The notes: generated by a model from the letters alone, not told the origin. Positions 1 to 8,984 are shown, numbered from the stretch's first letter. The stretch: DNA of 64,000 nt from Pseudonocardia oceani (GCF_019263585.2 NZ_JADQDF010000001.1:4660501-4724500); one strand, 5' to 3'. Program-made: numbers and translations.

Positions 1-440
1 ATCGCGATGCTCGATCAACGCCCGCAGCGCCACGATGGCGTCGTCGACCGCGGCGCTGCGCAGCCCGGACGCGGTCAGCGCAGCGACCCCGACCGAGATC
101 GCGTCGGCGTTGTCGTTCTTGCGGCCGTGCCCGGTGGACAGCATCCGAACCCGGGCTGCGAGCTTGGCCGGCACGTCCACCGCCTCGATCCCGTCGCTGG
201 CCAGCCGAGTGACCAACGGCCCGCCCGGTCCGCTGGCACCCTCGATCGCCCACATCACCGTGGACCAGCGGTCGGCGAACCGGCGCAGTTGCCGGTAGCC
301 ATGCGGACCGACCTGCACGGTGATCGTGGCCAGCGGGGCCAGCGCCGAACTCACTGCGGCAGCGGTCCACGAGGCCTTGTGTGGATCGACGCGATGACCA
401 CCACCAGCTCATCCAGCACGATCGTGCTCGACATGCACAT
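1..440 (-). pseudogene. IS110-family transposase, 5' part, frameshifted
   Basis: Reading leftwards, an ATG at 434 (or 440) follows a GAGGAGG site. The first codons give VLDELVVVIA; then the frame shifts by one base near 385-395 and continues as VDPHKASWTAAAV, open to the window edge. VDPHK (first Asp), AIEGASG (Glu) and KNDNADA (Asp) are the acidic N-terminal motifs of IS110 DEDD transposases. The frameshift lies exactly where other IS110 proteins read VIGVDPHK, so a base loss is likely and the gene is probably dead. The 3' part lies outside the window. It is a different IS110 type from the intact one at 24.2 kb. Confidence 0.75.
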
Positions 441-839
441 CCTCCTCAACACCGAATCCAGTCCGTGGTTCGGCAAGGAGGGCAGTCCAACCTCGGGCAG
501 CGCAGACCTCTCTTGAGCCACTCCCGCGGGCAGTCCCCACCATGAAGGTCGGCTTCCGCCTCGACGACGCGGACGCGTGAAACCGGCAGCCCAACGGCGG
601 GAGGACGATCGGCCGCTGGAACACGTGTGCCGATGGCGATATCCCCGGATGGCCCGCCCTCCGGCGCCGCGCTGCCGTGGCCGATACTTCCCTCCCGCTG
701 ATCCGGAAGGGTCCGTATCCGGCGAGAACATCGGCGGTAGCAACCGACGGTGCCCGACGTGCGCCAAGAAGCAGGTCCTGGTCGGCCCGACCAGGACCAC
801 GATACCGTGGGCTGCGTCGCCCGTCCCGAGGTTGTCATC
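441..839. other. Intergenic region without a recognisable gene
   Basis: I see no supported gene in these 400 bases; the open frames have no family features. The only structure noted is a strong inverted repeat at 774-798, listed separately. Confidence 0.5.
774..798. promoter_or_regulatory. Perfect 12-bp inverted repeat upstream of the decarboxylase genes
   Basis: The arms GGTCCTGGTCGG and CCGACCAGGACC are separated by one base, about 40 bases before the chosen GTG start at 840. It may be an operator or a hairpin. No U-tract follows, so a classical terminator is less likely. Confidence 0.4.
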
Positions 840-1397
840 GTGACCCATTCCGGCGTCGCCGAGCCGTGGGGGGTACGCGTGCCCTCCGGGCTCGACTGGC
901 AGATCACCATCGCGGATCGGTTCGTCGCAGGCGGCGTGGACGTCGCCGCCTTCGTGCCGGACTCGCGGATCGAGGGCGTTCTGGTCGGGCTCGCCGGACG
1001 CGGTGTCCTGCTGCGGTCGCTGGCTCGCGAGGAGGAGTGCGTTGCCTACGCGGCCGGGCAGCGGATCGCCGGGCGGTATCCGATGGTGCTGATGCAGAGT
1101 TCCGGCGTCGGCAACGCGCTGAACGCGCTGGGCTCGCTCGCCGTGCCCTACCGCCTCGGACTGCCGCTGGTCGTTTCCATGCGTGGGACGCTCGCGGAGG
1201 CTAACCCGGCGCAGGTGCCGATCGGCAGGGCGACCAGGTCGTTGCTCGGTGCGCTGGGGGTCCAGTGCTTCCCGCTGCACCGGGCCGAGGACGCCGCCAC
1301 AGTGAGCGACGGTGTGCTCGAGCTCGCCTTCGGTGCCCAGGAGTGCGCGGCGATGCTCCTCGAGCCGGAGCTCGGTGGTGGCCGTGAACGTCGTTGA
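840..1397 (+). CDS. Thiamine-diphosphate decarboxylase, alpha (N-terminal) subunit
   Basis: About 185 residues resembling the Pyr-domain subunit of sulfopyruvate/phosphonopyruvate decarboxylases (ComD type). It has the stretch QSSGVGNALNALGSLAVPY followed by LVVSMRG, the typical core of that subunit. In this family the alpha subunit pairs with a separate PP-domain subunit to bind thiamine diphosphate and decarboxylate a 2-oxo acid; the substrate here is unknown. The next gene, overlapping by about 20 bases, encodes that partner, implying translational coupling. GTG at 840 was chosen because homology begins there; an in-frame ATG at 750 would add residues that look like noise. The site before 840 is weak, so the start is uncertain. 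Confidence 0.65.
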   Translation: MTHSGVAEPWGVRVPSGLDWQITIADRFVAGGVDVAAFVPDSRIEGVLVGLAGRGVLLRSLAREEECVAYAAGQRIAGRYPMVLMQSSGVGNALNALGSLAVPYRLGLPLVVSMRGTLAEANPAQVPIGRATRSLLGALGVQCFPLHRAEDAATVSDGVLELAFGAQECAAMLLEPELGGGRERR

Positions 1398-2022
1398 GGC
1401 GACGCGGACGGTCGCCGAGGTCTTCCCTGATGCGATCATCGTCCCGTCCCTGGGCACGGCCACGTCAGCCACCAGACTGGTCACCGAGGACGGCCCGCAC
1501 TTCTACTTCGGTGCAGCCATGGGCTCCGCCCTGGCCGCTGCGCTCGGCCTGGCCGAGGCCGTCCCGGAGCGGCAGGTCGTCGCCCTCCTCGGCGACGGCG
1601 AGTGCCTGATGGGGGCCAGCACGCTCTGGTCGGTAGCGGCCTGCCGACCACCGAACCTGGTCGTCGTGGTGCTCGCCGACGGCGCGTACACGATCACCGG
1701 CGGTCAGCCGGTCGCGCCCGCGCTGCGGCTGGCCGAGGTCGGCGACGCACTCGACGGGCTGGCGGGCGCCTCGGCAGGCTCCGTCGAGGACTTGCGCACC
1801 GTGCTCAGTTCGATCACGCAGCCCGGGGTCGTGGAGGTGCGCATCACGGAGCGGGTCTGGCCGGGGCCGTCGCCGTTCGTCGACCCGACCGAGGTCGTCC
1901 GTCGTGTTCGGCAGAACGTCGGCGCGCCGTCGGGAGGCCTCGATTCGCGGGTCGCGCCGCCGAGCGCAGGTGTTGTCCGCCAGGCGCACGGACGGGCACC
2001 TGCTCCGCCAGACGCCACGTGA
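1378..2022 (+). CDS. Thiamine-diphosphate decarboxylase, beta (C-terminal) subunit
   Basis: About 214 residues matching the PP-domain subunit of the sulfopyruvate/phosphonopyruvate decarboxylase group (ComE type). The diphosphate/Mg motif begins GDGECLMGASTLWSV and ends in LADGAYTITGG. Relatives normally have Asn-Gly (LDNGxYxxTG) there, so the metal-binding Asn appears replaced by Asp. The C-terminal 30 residues after RQNVGAPSG look unconserved. It starts at GTG 1378 inside the 3' end of the alpha gene. Together they would form a two-chain 2-oxoacid decarboxylase of unknown substrate. Confidence 0.65.
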   Translation: MAVNVVEATRTVAEVFPDAIIVPSLGTATSATRLVTEDGPHFYFGAAMGSALAAALGLAEAVPERQVVALLGDGECLMGASTLWSVAACRPPNLVVVVLADGAYTITGGQPVAPALRLAEVGDALDGLAGASAGSVEDLRTVLSSITQPGVVEVRITERVWPGPSPFVDPTEVVRRVRQNVGAPSGGLDSRVAPPSAGVVRQAHGRAPAPPDAT

Positions 2023-2110
2023 GCAGTGATCGACCTTTCGTCGAATCCCAGTCCGGCACCGGTTCCCCGGTCAGCATCATGGAGAACCGGGAGCTGGGGA
2101 GTGTGTCGAA

Positions 2111-2790
2111 GTGGCCAGCACGTCTCTCTTGACGCCCGCGCCCGCGCAGCTCTCCGAGGCCGCTGAACGGGTACACGTGGAGGTGCGCGAGTTCCTGGCT
2201 GCCGAGCTCGCCGCTGGAAGCTTCACGACCCGCGTCGACACATGGCGCTCCGGCTTGGACCCGGTGTTTTGCAGGATGCTCGGCGACCGCGGCTGACTGG
2301 GCATGACGTGCCCCGAGCAGTACGTGCCGGTTCACGCGGCCCACTGGGTCGCGGACCGGCAATCCGGTCCGAATCTGCTGCGATGTGGCACCGAGGAGCA
2401 ACGCACGTCGATCCTGCCGCGCACCGCCTCGGGGGGAGTGCTTCTTCGTGATCGGGACGAGTGAGTCCGACTGCGGCTCCGATCCTGCCTCGATCCGTAC
2501 CAGGGCCACCCGCAACGCCTCCGGTGACTGGGTGGTCGACGGGGCCGAGGTGTGGACGTCGAACGCACACATCAGCCACTACTCGATCACGCTGGTGCGT
2601 ACCGACCCGCCGGGCGAGGTCTCGCGCGGCAGGCATCAGCGATTGACCCAGCTGCTTCTCGGTCTGTCGACACGAGGCATCACGATCAACCCGATCCGGA
2701 TACTCGACGGCGGGCACAACGTCAACGAGGTGGTCTTCGACGACGTCGTCGTCCCCGGCGACGTGCTGCTCGATCCGGCACCGCATCGCG
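2111..2790 (+). pseudogene. Acyl-CoA dehydrogenase relic
   Basis: The start MASTSLLTPAPAQL...VREFLAAELAAGSF aligns with the large acyl-CoA dehydrogenases at 22.5 and 43.9 kb. After GDRG the Trp codon is TGA (2294-2296). LGMTCPEQYV continues, then about 35 residues are missing before HWVADRQSGPNLLRCGTEEQ. A frameshift near 2440 leads to IGTSESDCGSDPASIRTRA (FAD/substrate-binding segment) and VWTSNAHISHY. Homology stops near 2790, about 75 bases before the IS256 element; the C-terminal half is gone. It is clearly non-functional and is a third representative of the dehydrogenase family found in the duplicated cluster. Confidence 0.8.
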
Positions 2791-2865
2791 TGCGATTTCA
2801 CGCACTCCACGAAAGGCCCGATTTTGGATCTCACAACCGGGGTCGCGGCGTCATCGGTCGGAGTG

Positions 2866-4234
2866 GGGACTGTCCGACGAACGGTGTAACTGGTCCGACA
2901 CGCCGAGCGCAGCTCGGGGAAAGGACCAGCAATGACCGAGACGATCGGGGCTGTGCCGGATCGGATTGATCAGCAGCAGCTCGCCCAGCAGTTGGTGGAA
3001 GCGGCCCGGGCCGAGGGGGTGGAGCTCGTCGGCCCGGGCGGTCTGCTGACCGGGTTGACCAAGACGGTGCTCGAGACCGCCTTGGAGGCGGAGATGACCG
3101 AGCACCTGGGCTATGACCGCCACGACCCGACCGGTCGCGACAGCGGCAACTCCCGCAACGGGGCCCGGATCAAGACGGTGCTCACCGAGATCGGGCCGGT
3201 GCAGATCGAGGTTCCCCGGGATCGGGACGCCAGCTTCGACCCGGTCATCGTGCGCAAGCGCCAACGCCGCCTGGACGGCATCGACGAGATCGTGCTGTCG
3301 CTGACCGCGCGGGGGCTCACGACCGGCGAGGTGGCGGCGCATTTCGACGAGGTCTACGGCGCCAAGGTCTCCAAGGACACGATCTCGCGGATCACCGACA
3401 AGGTTCTCGACGAGATGGGCGAATGGGCGCAGCGCCCGCTGGACGCGGTCTACCCGGTGTTGTTCGTGGACGCTATCCACATCAAGGTCCGGGATGGTCA
3501 GGTCACCAACCGCCCGTTCTACGTGGTCATCGGGGTGACCGTGGACGGGCACCGTGACATCCTCGGGATCTGGGCCGGCGACGGCGGGGAAGGTGCGAAG
3601 TACTGGCTCCACGTCCTGACCGAGATCAAGAATCGCGGCGTGACCGACGCGTGCATCGTGGTCTGCGACGGGTTGAAAGGCCTCCCCGAGTCGATCACCA
3701 CCGTGTGGCCCCAAGCCGTGGTCCAGGCCTGTGTGCTGCACCTGATCCGCAACACCTTCCGCTACGCCTCTCGCCGCTACTGGGAGCAGCTGGCGAAGGA
3801 TCTGCGCCCGGTCTACACCGCGCCGACTGAACAGGCCGCCGAGGCGCGCTTCGCCGAGTTCGCGGCGACATGGGGTGGGCAGTATCCGGCGATCGTGGCG
3901 TTGTGGCGCTCAGCGTGGTCGGAGTTCGTGCCGTTCCTGGACTACGACGTCGAGATCCGGAAGGTCATCTGCTCCACGAATGCGATCGAGTCGCTCAACG
4001 CCCGCTACCGGCGCGCGGTCAAGGCCCGCGGGCACTTCCCGACCGAACAGGCGGCGCTCAAGTGCCTCTACTTGGTTACCCGCTCGCTCGACCCGACCGG
4101 GAAGGGTCGGGCACGGTGGGCGATGCGGTGGAAGCCGGCGCTGAACGCCTTCGCGATCACCTTCGCCGGACGTATCGTTCCCAGCAACGGAAGCTAGCCA
4201 TCACGACCGGTTACACCGTTCTTCTGACACTCCC
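2866..4234 (+). mobile_element. IS256-family insertion sequence with 8-bp target duplication
   Basis: The element begins GGGACTGTCCGACGAACGG and its right end, read on the opposite strand, begins GGGAGTGTCAGAAGAACGG; roughly 26 of 30 terminal bases match. The 8-bp sequence TCGGAGTG occurs directly outside both ends (2858-2865 and 4235-4242), the target duplication size expected for IS256. The 1369-bp length and single transposase gene also fit. Intact ends, duplication and gene argue for a recent, potentially mobile insertion. It interrupts a small leftward frame that starts at 4331. Confidence 0.93.
2932..4197 (+). CDS. IS256-family transposase
   Basis: An intact 421-residue DDE transposase (mutator family). 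Catalytic residues are recognisable: D180 in LFVDAIHIKVRDG, D246 in VVCDGLKGLPE and E353 in CSTNAIESLNA, with the C/H motif CVLHLIRN near residue 267. The N-terminal third has the TEHLGYDRHD and SGNSRNG features of the family. It is the only gene between the terminal repeats of the element. Its length is typical and no frameshift is seen. Confidence 0.95.
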   Translation: MTETIGAVPDRIDQQQLAQQLVEAARAEGVELVGPGGLLTGLTKTVLETALEAEMTEHLGYDRHDPTGRDSGNSRNGARIKTVLTEIGPVQIEVPRDRDASFDPVIVRKRQRRLDGIDEIVLSLTARGLTTGEVAAHFDEVYGAKVSKDTISRITDKVLDEMGEWAQRPLDAVYPVLFVDAIHIKVRDGQVTNRPFYVVIGVTVDGHRDILGIWAGDGGEGAKYWLHVLTEIKNRGVTDACIVVCDGLKGLPESITTVWPQAVVQACVLHLIRNTFRYASRRYWEQLAKDLRPVYTAPTEQAAEARFAEFAATWGGQYPAIVALWRSAWSEFVPFLDYDVEIRKVICSTNAIESLNARYRRAVKARGHFPTEQAALKCLYLVTRSLDPTGKGRARWAMRWKPALNAFAITFAGRIVPSNGS

Positions 4235-4331
4235 TCGGAGTGCGGTGCGCGGCCAGGTTGACGGGCTCTTCGATCTCGACGGGGCATCCTGGAGTTGGGT
4301 CGGTGCGGCGCGCCTGGGTCCCGGTCGTCAT
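4235..4331 (-). pseudogene. Small leftward open frame interrupted by the IS256 element
   Basis: The ATG at 4331 overlaps the stop of the upstream activator gene (ATGA), as in a translationally coupled operon. It reads MTTGTQARRTDPTPGCPVEI and on to LAAHRTP before entering the IS. Removing the IS and one target copy joins it to TDDAATPVVRSKIGPF without a stop. I do not recognise the family. The overlap suggests a real second gene of this operon; the alternative is a chance frame. Confidence 0.35.
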
Positions 4332-6127
4332 TGATTGATGGGAAGTCGATTCTTGTCGATCCCGAGCAGGCGCATCTTGCGGTACAGGGTCGAACGGGCG
4401 ATGCCCAGCCGCTCTGCGGCGGCTTGCTTGTTGCCCCGTGCCTCGGCGAGTGCCTCGATCACGATGTCGCGTTCCGCTCTCTGCAACGACGTGCAACCGG
4501 AGCGGCTGCGGGGCGAACGGTACTCGGGCGGCAGGTGCTCGTGGGCGATGTCCGAGCCCAGTGAGCGGACCGCGGCCGTGGTGAGGACGGCCCTGAGCTC
4601 GCGCACGTTGCCCGGCCAGTCGAGCGATGTGAGCGTGCGTAGCGTGCCCGGCTGCAACCGCGGGGTGGGTCGGCCTGGGGCGTCGGGGGCGAGGAGCGCG
4701 GGGACGAGGTCGGCGATGTCCTCTGCGCGGTAGCGCAACGGCGCAACGGTGATCGAGATGGGGAAGTGGTCCAGCACCCGGCTCGCCTCGTCGTGCCCGC
4801 CCCGTGCGCGCCCCGTGGCGAGCAGACGAGTCGGGGCTGCTTGCTCGACAACCCCTGCCACGCGCGCGGCCAGACGGGGGACGAGTTCGTCGAGGTGCCG
4901 CAGGACGACCGTGGCGCCGCTGGTGACGCTGCTGGTGAGCCGCCCCATCCACGCGACGGGATCGTCGTGGGAGGCCCGGGCGTCGAGCACCGTGAGGGGT
5001 TCGCCATCGGCCCGTCGCCGATACAGGTGGGTGGCGACGAACAGCTTCCCGGTGCCCACCTCGCCGCAGACCAGCAACGGCCCGCCGGCCGCGATCGCGG
5101 CGTCGACGTCCTCGCGCAGGCGTGCGGTCGCGATGCTGCGCCCGGCGAGTTGCCCGTGCGCGTTGTCGCCCGGGTCGCGCCGGGTGCGCGGTCCCACAGC
5201 TGCAGGCGGGCTGGGGGCCCGGGGCCGGGGCCGCATCTCGACGACGACGCCGGCCGTGGCACCGGGTTCGCCGACCCGGGTCGCTCGTGCCAGGACGACG
5301 ACGTCGTGCGCGAGTCGGACCTCACCGTTGCACTCGTCGCGATTGCCGAGGAGCCGGCAGGCCCACTCCCAGAGCATGGCCTGGTCGGACAGGTCAAGCA
5401 GACCGGACGCGGCGGTGTTCGCGATGACCACGTCCTCGTTGAGGGTCACCACCGCCGTGCTCGACCGGCGGCCGGCGCGCAGGAAGTGGTCGAGCAGCAT
5501 CTGCTCGCGACGCGACGCGTCGGCGTAGATCCGGGACTCGATCTCCCGGACGGCGGCGAGCACCAGCGGCTTCAACAGCTCCTGGGTCTCGTCGACCCGA
5601 CAGGTGACGTCGAGGACGCCTTCGGTCGACCCGGTGATGGGGTGCCGCAACGGGGAACCGATGCAGGTGAACTGCTGCAGGTTGTCCCGGAAGTGCTCCG
5701 GTCCGGACACGACGAAAGGTCGGCGCTCCTCCAGGGCGCTGCCAACCCCGTTGGTGCCGGTGTACTCCTCGGCGTAGTGAAATCCCGGTGCGACCATGGC
5801 CCTGTCCAGCGCCTGAGCAAGCTTCGGGCTGCCCGGGCGCCGGTCGATGATCTGGGCGTCGGAGTCGGCGAGCAGGATCGAGACCGGGCTGCCCAGGAGT
5901 TGTTCGGCCAGCCTGTCGATCACTGGACCCGCGGCCCGGAGCAGCCGGTTTGGCCGTTCGAAGTTCGGCTGGTAGGGGACGTCCTCTCCGGCGTGGGCGA
6001 CGCCGACGAGCTTGCACCGGCGCCACGAGGAGACGATCTCGTCTCGGAACGACGCCGGACGGCCGTCCTCGCTCGTGAGGGGCCCGTCGAGCATGCGCTC
6101 GCGTTCGGCACACAGGTCGCGGTTCAC
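4328..6127 (-). CDS. GAF/AAA+/Fis-type transcriptional activator (sigma-54-activator-like, degenerate ATPase)
   Basis: A 599-residue regulator with a GAF-like sensor region (about 30-200, including GTNGVGSALEERRPFVV), a reduced AAA+ region with Walker A GEVGTGK (355-361), the WPGNVREL segment (504-511) and a C-terminal Fis helix-turn-helix (about 552-590, GNKQAAAERLGIARSTLYRKM). The GAFTGA loop that contacts sigma-54 is absent, and the Walker B position reads VVLRHLDEL instead of the usual LFLDEI. Such AcoR/MimR-like proteins are known as activators of catabolic operons in actinobacteria, which generally lack sigma-54. It is transcribed away from the lactonase/monooxygenase operon; the shared 200-bp gap holds two TTCGGACA-type half sites. 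The GTG start at 6127 follows GAGGAGG. Confidence 0.85.
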   Translation of the reverse strand: MNRDLCAERERMLDGPLTSEDGRPASFRDEIVSSWRRCKLVGVAHAGEDVPYQPNFERPNRLLRAAGPVIDRLAEQLLGSPVSILLADSDAQIIDRRPGSPKLAQALDRAMVAPGFHYAEEYTGTNGVGSALEERRPFVVSGPEHFRDNLQQFTCIGSPLRHPITGSTEGVLDVTCRVDETQELLKPLVLAAVREIESRIYADASRREQMLLDHFLRAGRRSSTAVVTLNEDVVIANTAASGLLDLSDQAMLWEWACRLLGNRDECNGEVRLAHDVVVLARATRVGEPGATAGVVVEMRPRPRAPSPPAAVGPRTRRDPGDNAHGQLAGRSIATARLREDVDAAIAAGGPLLVCGEVGTGKLFVATHLYRRRADGEPLTVLDARASHDDPVAWMGRLTSSVTSGATVVLRHLDELVPRLAARVAGVVEQAAPTRLLATGRARGGHDEASRVLDHFPISITVAPLRYRAEDIADLVPALLAPDAPGRPTPRLQPGTLRTLTSLDWPGNVRELRAVLTTAAVRSLGSDIAHEHLPPEYRSPRSRSGCTSLQRAERDIVIEALAEARGNKQAAAERLGIARSTLYRKMRLLGIDKNRLPINQ

Positions 6128-6204
6128 AGAACCTCCTCACCGTTGACGAGGGCGACGACGTCGAGCGCTGACCGCGAAGTCAAGCAGGGCAAGTGTCTCG
6201 GCAC

Positions 6205-6262
6205 TGTCCGACTTCGCTACACCGCCGCAAACCGTGTCAACGCGCTGTAGCGAATTCGGACA
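6205..6262. promoter_or_regulatory. Paired inverted operator between activator and lactonase/monooxygenase operon
   Basis: TGTCCGACTTCGCTACA (6205-6221) and TGTAGCGAATTCGGACA (6246-6262) are inverted copies differing at one of 17 positions, separated by 24 bases. They sit in the divergent intergenic region. Related 17-mers (TGTNGCNNNTTCGGACA) lie before the LLM genes at 30.1 and 53.4 kb. Binding by the Fis-type activator is inferred from position. Confidence 0.65.
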
Positions 6263-6324
6263 TTGCCCACGGTCACGGTTCCGCAGACTCCACCCGTGTC
6301 CATTTCGAGGAAAGGGCGTCGACC

Positions 6325-7221
6325 GTGACCGACCGAAAACTCACCCCCGTCGTCGACGGGTACACCTACCTGGAAGGGCCGCGCTGGCACGACGGCCGGC
6401 TGTGGATGTCAGACTTCTACTCCCACCAGGTCGTCGCGGTCAGCCCGGACGGCAAGACCGAGCTCATCGCGACCGTGCCCCAGCAACCGTCCGGGCTCGG
6501 CTGGCTGCCGGACGGCACGCTGCTCGTGGTCTCCATGCGCGATCGCAAGCTCATGCGCCTGGAGAACGGCAACCTGGTCGAGCACGCCGACCTGTCCGCC
6601 ACGACCGGCGGTCACATCAACGACATGGTCGTCGACTCCCAGGGACGCGCCTACGTGGGTGACTTCGGGTTCGACCTGATGGGCGGAGCACCGTTCCGGA
6701 CCACGAACATCACCCGCGTCGACCCGGACGGCACCGTCACCGTCGCCGCCGAGGACCTGATGTTCCCCAACGGCACGGTCATCACGCCGGACGGCAGGAC
6801 CATGATCGTCGATGAGACGTTCGGCAACCGGGTCTCGGCCTTCGACATCCACGACGACGGCACGCTCGGCCCACGCCGGGACTGGGCGAACTTCGGCCCG
6901 ATGCCTGACACCGACAACGTCAACGACCTGGTGGCGGCCTCGTCCGTCGGCCCGGACGGCAACTGCCTCGACGCCGAGGGCGCGATCTGGATAGCCGACG
7001 CCATCTACCAGCGGTGCGTGCGGGTCGCTGAGGGCGGAGAGATCCTCGACGAGATCAGCACCGGCGACGAGGGCGTCTTCGCCTGCATGCTCGGCGGCGA
7101 TGACGGCCGCGACCTCTACCTGTGCGTCGCGCCGAACTTCGACGAGACCGAACGCACGAGCACGCGGCTGGGACGCCTGGTCAAGACGACCGTGGACGTC
7201 CCACACGCCGGCACGCCCTGA
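6325..7221 (+). CDS. SMP-30/gluconolactonase-family lactone hydrolase
   Basis: About 298 residues of the SMP-30/gluconolactonase beta-propeller family. It has EGPRWHDGRLWMSDF at the N-terminus, PSGLGWLPDGTLLV, NDMVVDSQGRAYVGD, PNGTVITPDG and GAIWIADA. The Glu in EGPRW and the Asn/Asp residues of the later repeats are the usual metal ligands. Members hydrolyse lactones; next to a Baeyer-Villiger-type monooxygenase it could open the lactone that enzyme makes (inference). The GTG start at 6325 follows GAGGAAAGGG. The longer frame from 6193 runs through the operator pair and was rejected. It is the first gene of a rightward operon controlled from the 6205-6262 region. Confidence 0.85.
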   Translation: MTDRKLTPVVDGYTYLEGPRWHDGRLWMSDFYSHQVVAVSPDGKTELIATVPQQPSGLGWLPDGTLLVVSMRDRKLMRLENGNLVEHADLSATTGGHINDMVVDSQGRAYVGDFGFDLMGGAPFRTTNITRVDPDGTVTVAAEDLMFPNGTVITPDGRTMIVDETFGNRVSAFDIHDDGTLGPRRDWANFGPMPDTDNVNDLVAASSVGPDGNCLDAEGAIWIADAIYQRCVRVAEGGEILDEISTGDEGVFACMLGGDDGRDLYLCVAPNFDETERTSTRLGRLVKTTVDVPHAGTP

Positions 7222-7328
7222 ACGGCCGATGCACCCATCTCAACGCATCTCCGGACCGTCCTCCGCCCACCATTGCGCCGCGTTCCGGTGAGTTCACGGC
7301 CACCTCGATGCAAGGGAGCACCTGCACC

Positions 7329-8951
7329 ATGACCACCACAGCCGACACCGCCGTCGAGGAACTGGACGTTCTCGTGATCGGAGCCGGATTCGCCGGCATC
7401 TACCAGCTCGACCGACTGCGCGACCTCGGATACTCCGTGAAGATCTATGAGGCCGGCCAGGAGATGGGCGGCATCTGGTACTGGAACTGCTACCCCGGTG
7501 CCCGGGTGGACACCGAGGGACCGATCTACCAGCTTGCCTACAAGGATCTGTGGAAGGAGTGGGAGTACAACTCGCTGTACCCGGGTTGGAGCGAGGTCCG
7601 GGAGTACTTCCAGTACCTGGATCGCAAGCTCGGCCTCAGCAAGGACATCCGCTTCGACACCCGCGTCACCGGCGCGGACTTCGACACCGAGCGCAACCAG
7701 TGGGTCGTGCGCACCGCCGACGGCTCGACGACCCGCTGCAAATACCTCGTGCCCTGCCTGGGATTCGCCTCCAAGCCCTACATTCCTTCGCTGCCGGGCC
7801 TCGACTCGTTCCGCGGCATCTGCCACCACACCGCCCTGTGGCCGCAGGACGGCGTCGACTTCACCGGCAAGCGGGTCGCGGTGATCGGCACCGGCGCCAG
7901 CGGTGTGCAAGTCATCCAGGAGGCCGCCAGGGAATCGGTCGACCTGACCGTGTTCCAGCGGACACCGAACCTGGCGCTGCCGATGGGCCAGCGCCGGCTG
8001 GCACCGGACGACCAAGCGGAAATCAAGAGGGGCCTGCCGGACCGCTTCGACACCCGAGGCGACACCTTCGCCGGCTTCGACTACGACTTCATCCCGCAGA
8101 ACGCCGTCGAGATCTCCGAAGAGGAGCGCAACGCGGGCTACGAGGAGCTCTGGCGAAAAGGCGGCTTCCGCTTCTGGCTCGCCACCTACCAGGACACGCT
8201 GTTCGTGCAAGAGTCGAACGACTACGCCTACGCGTTCTGGCGGGACAAGGTGCGTGCCCGGATCAACGACCCCGGACTGGCCGAGAAGCTCGCGCCGACC
8301 CAGCAGCTGCACCCGTTCGGGGTCAAGCGGCCGTCGCTGGAACAGAACTACTACGAGGCCTACAACCAGGACAACGTCCACCTCATCGAGATCAGCGCGA
8401 ACCCGATCGATGCCATCACCGAGAAGGGCATCAAGACCCGCGACGGTGTCGAGCACGAGTTCGACATCATCGTGCTCGCGACGGGCTTCGACTCCGTCTC
8501 GGGCGGACTGACCCAGCTCGACCTCCGAGGCACCGACGGATCCCTGCTGCGCGACCAGTGGAGCAACGGTGTGGATGCCCACCTCGGAATCGCCACCGCG
8601 AACTTCCCGAACCTGCTGTTCATCTACGGCCCGCAGAGCCCGTCCGGTTTCTGCAACGGCCCGACCTGCGCCGAGATCCAGGGCGAGATGATCGTCGAAA
8701 CACTCCACCACCTGCTCTCCGGCGGTGGCAAGCGGATCGAGTCGACGCCCGAGGCCGACAGGCAGTGGAGCGAGCACGTCTCCGGGCTGGTCGAGCCGAC
8801 CCTGTTCCCCAAGGCCAAGTCCTGGTACATGGGGGCGAACATCCCAGGCAAGCCGCTGCAGAGTCTGAACTACCCGGGGGGCCTGCCGCAGTACCGGCAG
8901 AAGTTCGCCGAGTCGAAGGAGAACGACTTCGCCGGCTTCACCATCTCCTGA
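7329..8951 (+). CDS. Baeyer-Villiger-type flavin monooxygenase (FAD/NADPH)
   Basis: A 540-residue two-dinucleotide-domain monooxygenase. The FAD motif GAGFAG lies at 18-23, the second Rossmann motif GTGASG at 187-192, and the family fingerprint FRGICHHTALWPQD at 161-174 matches FxGxxxHxxxW[PD]. These enzymes insert oxygen next to a ketone using FAD and NADPH, giving esters or lactones. The lactonase-like gene upstream and the MetX-like hydrolase downstream fit a cyclic ketone route (inference). ATG 7329 follows an AGGGAG site. Length and motifs indicate an intact enzyme of the cyclohexanone/phenylacetone monooxygenase group; the actual ketone is not deducible. Confidence 0.9.
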   Translation: MTTTADTAVEELDVLVIGAGFAGIYQLDRLRDLGYSVKIYEAGQEMGGIWYWNCYPGARVDTEGPIYQLAYKDLWKEWEYNSLYPGWSEVREYFQYLDRKLGLSKDIRFDTRVTGADFDTERNQWVVRTADGSTTRCKYLVPCLGFASKPYIPSLPGLDSFRGICHHTALWPQDGVDFTGKRVAVIGTGASGVQVIQEAARESVDLTVFQRTPNLALPMGQRRLAPDDQAEIKRGLPDRFDTRGDTFAGFDYDFIPQNAVEISEEERNAGYEELWRKGGFRFWLATYQDTLFVQESNDYAYAFWRDKVRARINDPGLAEKLAPTQQLHPFGVKRPSLEQNYYEAYNQDNVHLIEISANPIDAITEKGIKTRDGVEHEFDIIVLATGFDSVSGGLTQLDLRGTDGSLLRDQWSNGVDAHLGIATANFPNLLFIYGPQSPSGFCNGPTCAEIQGEMIVETLHHLLSGGGKRIESTPEADRQWSEHVSGLVEPTLFPKAKSWYMGANIPGKPLQSLNYPGGLPQYRQKFAESKENDFAGFTIS

Positions 8952-8984
8952 CCGTGGCGGCTCCGGCCCGGGACCGGCTCCGGC

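Noticed and set aside
351-1484. Long leftward open frame (377 codons)
   Set aside because: It is antisense to the two decarboxylase genes; composition is arginine/glycine-rich noise typical of high-GC antisense frames. Only its last codons coincide with the IS110 start.
6128-6324. Possible sigma-54 (-24/-12) promoter for the lactonase operon
   Set aside because: No GG-N10-GC element in a convincing place, and the activators lack the sigma-54 contact loop.
7116-8777. Leftward open frame of 553 codons
   Set aside because: Antisense shadow of the Baeyer-Villiger monooxygenase, with no family motifs; the plus strand has full cofactor motifs.
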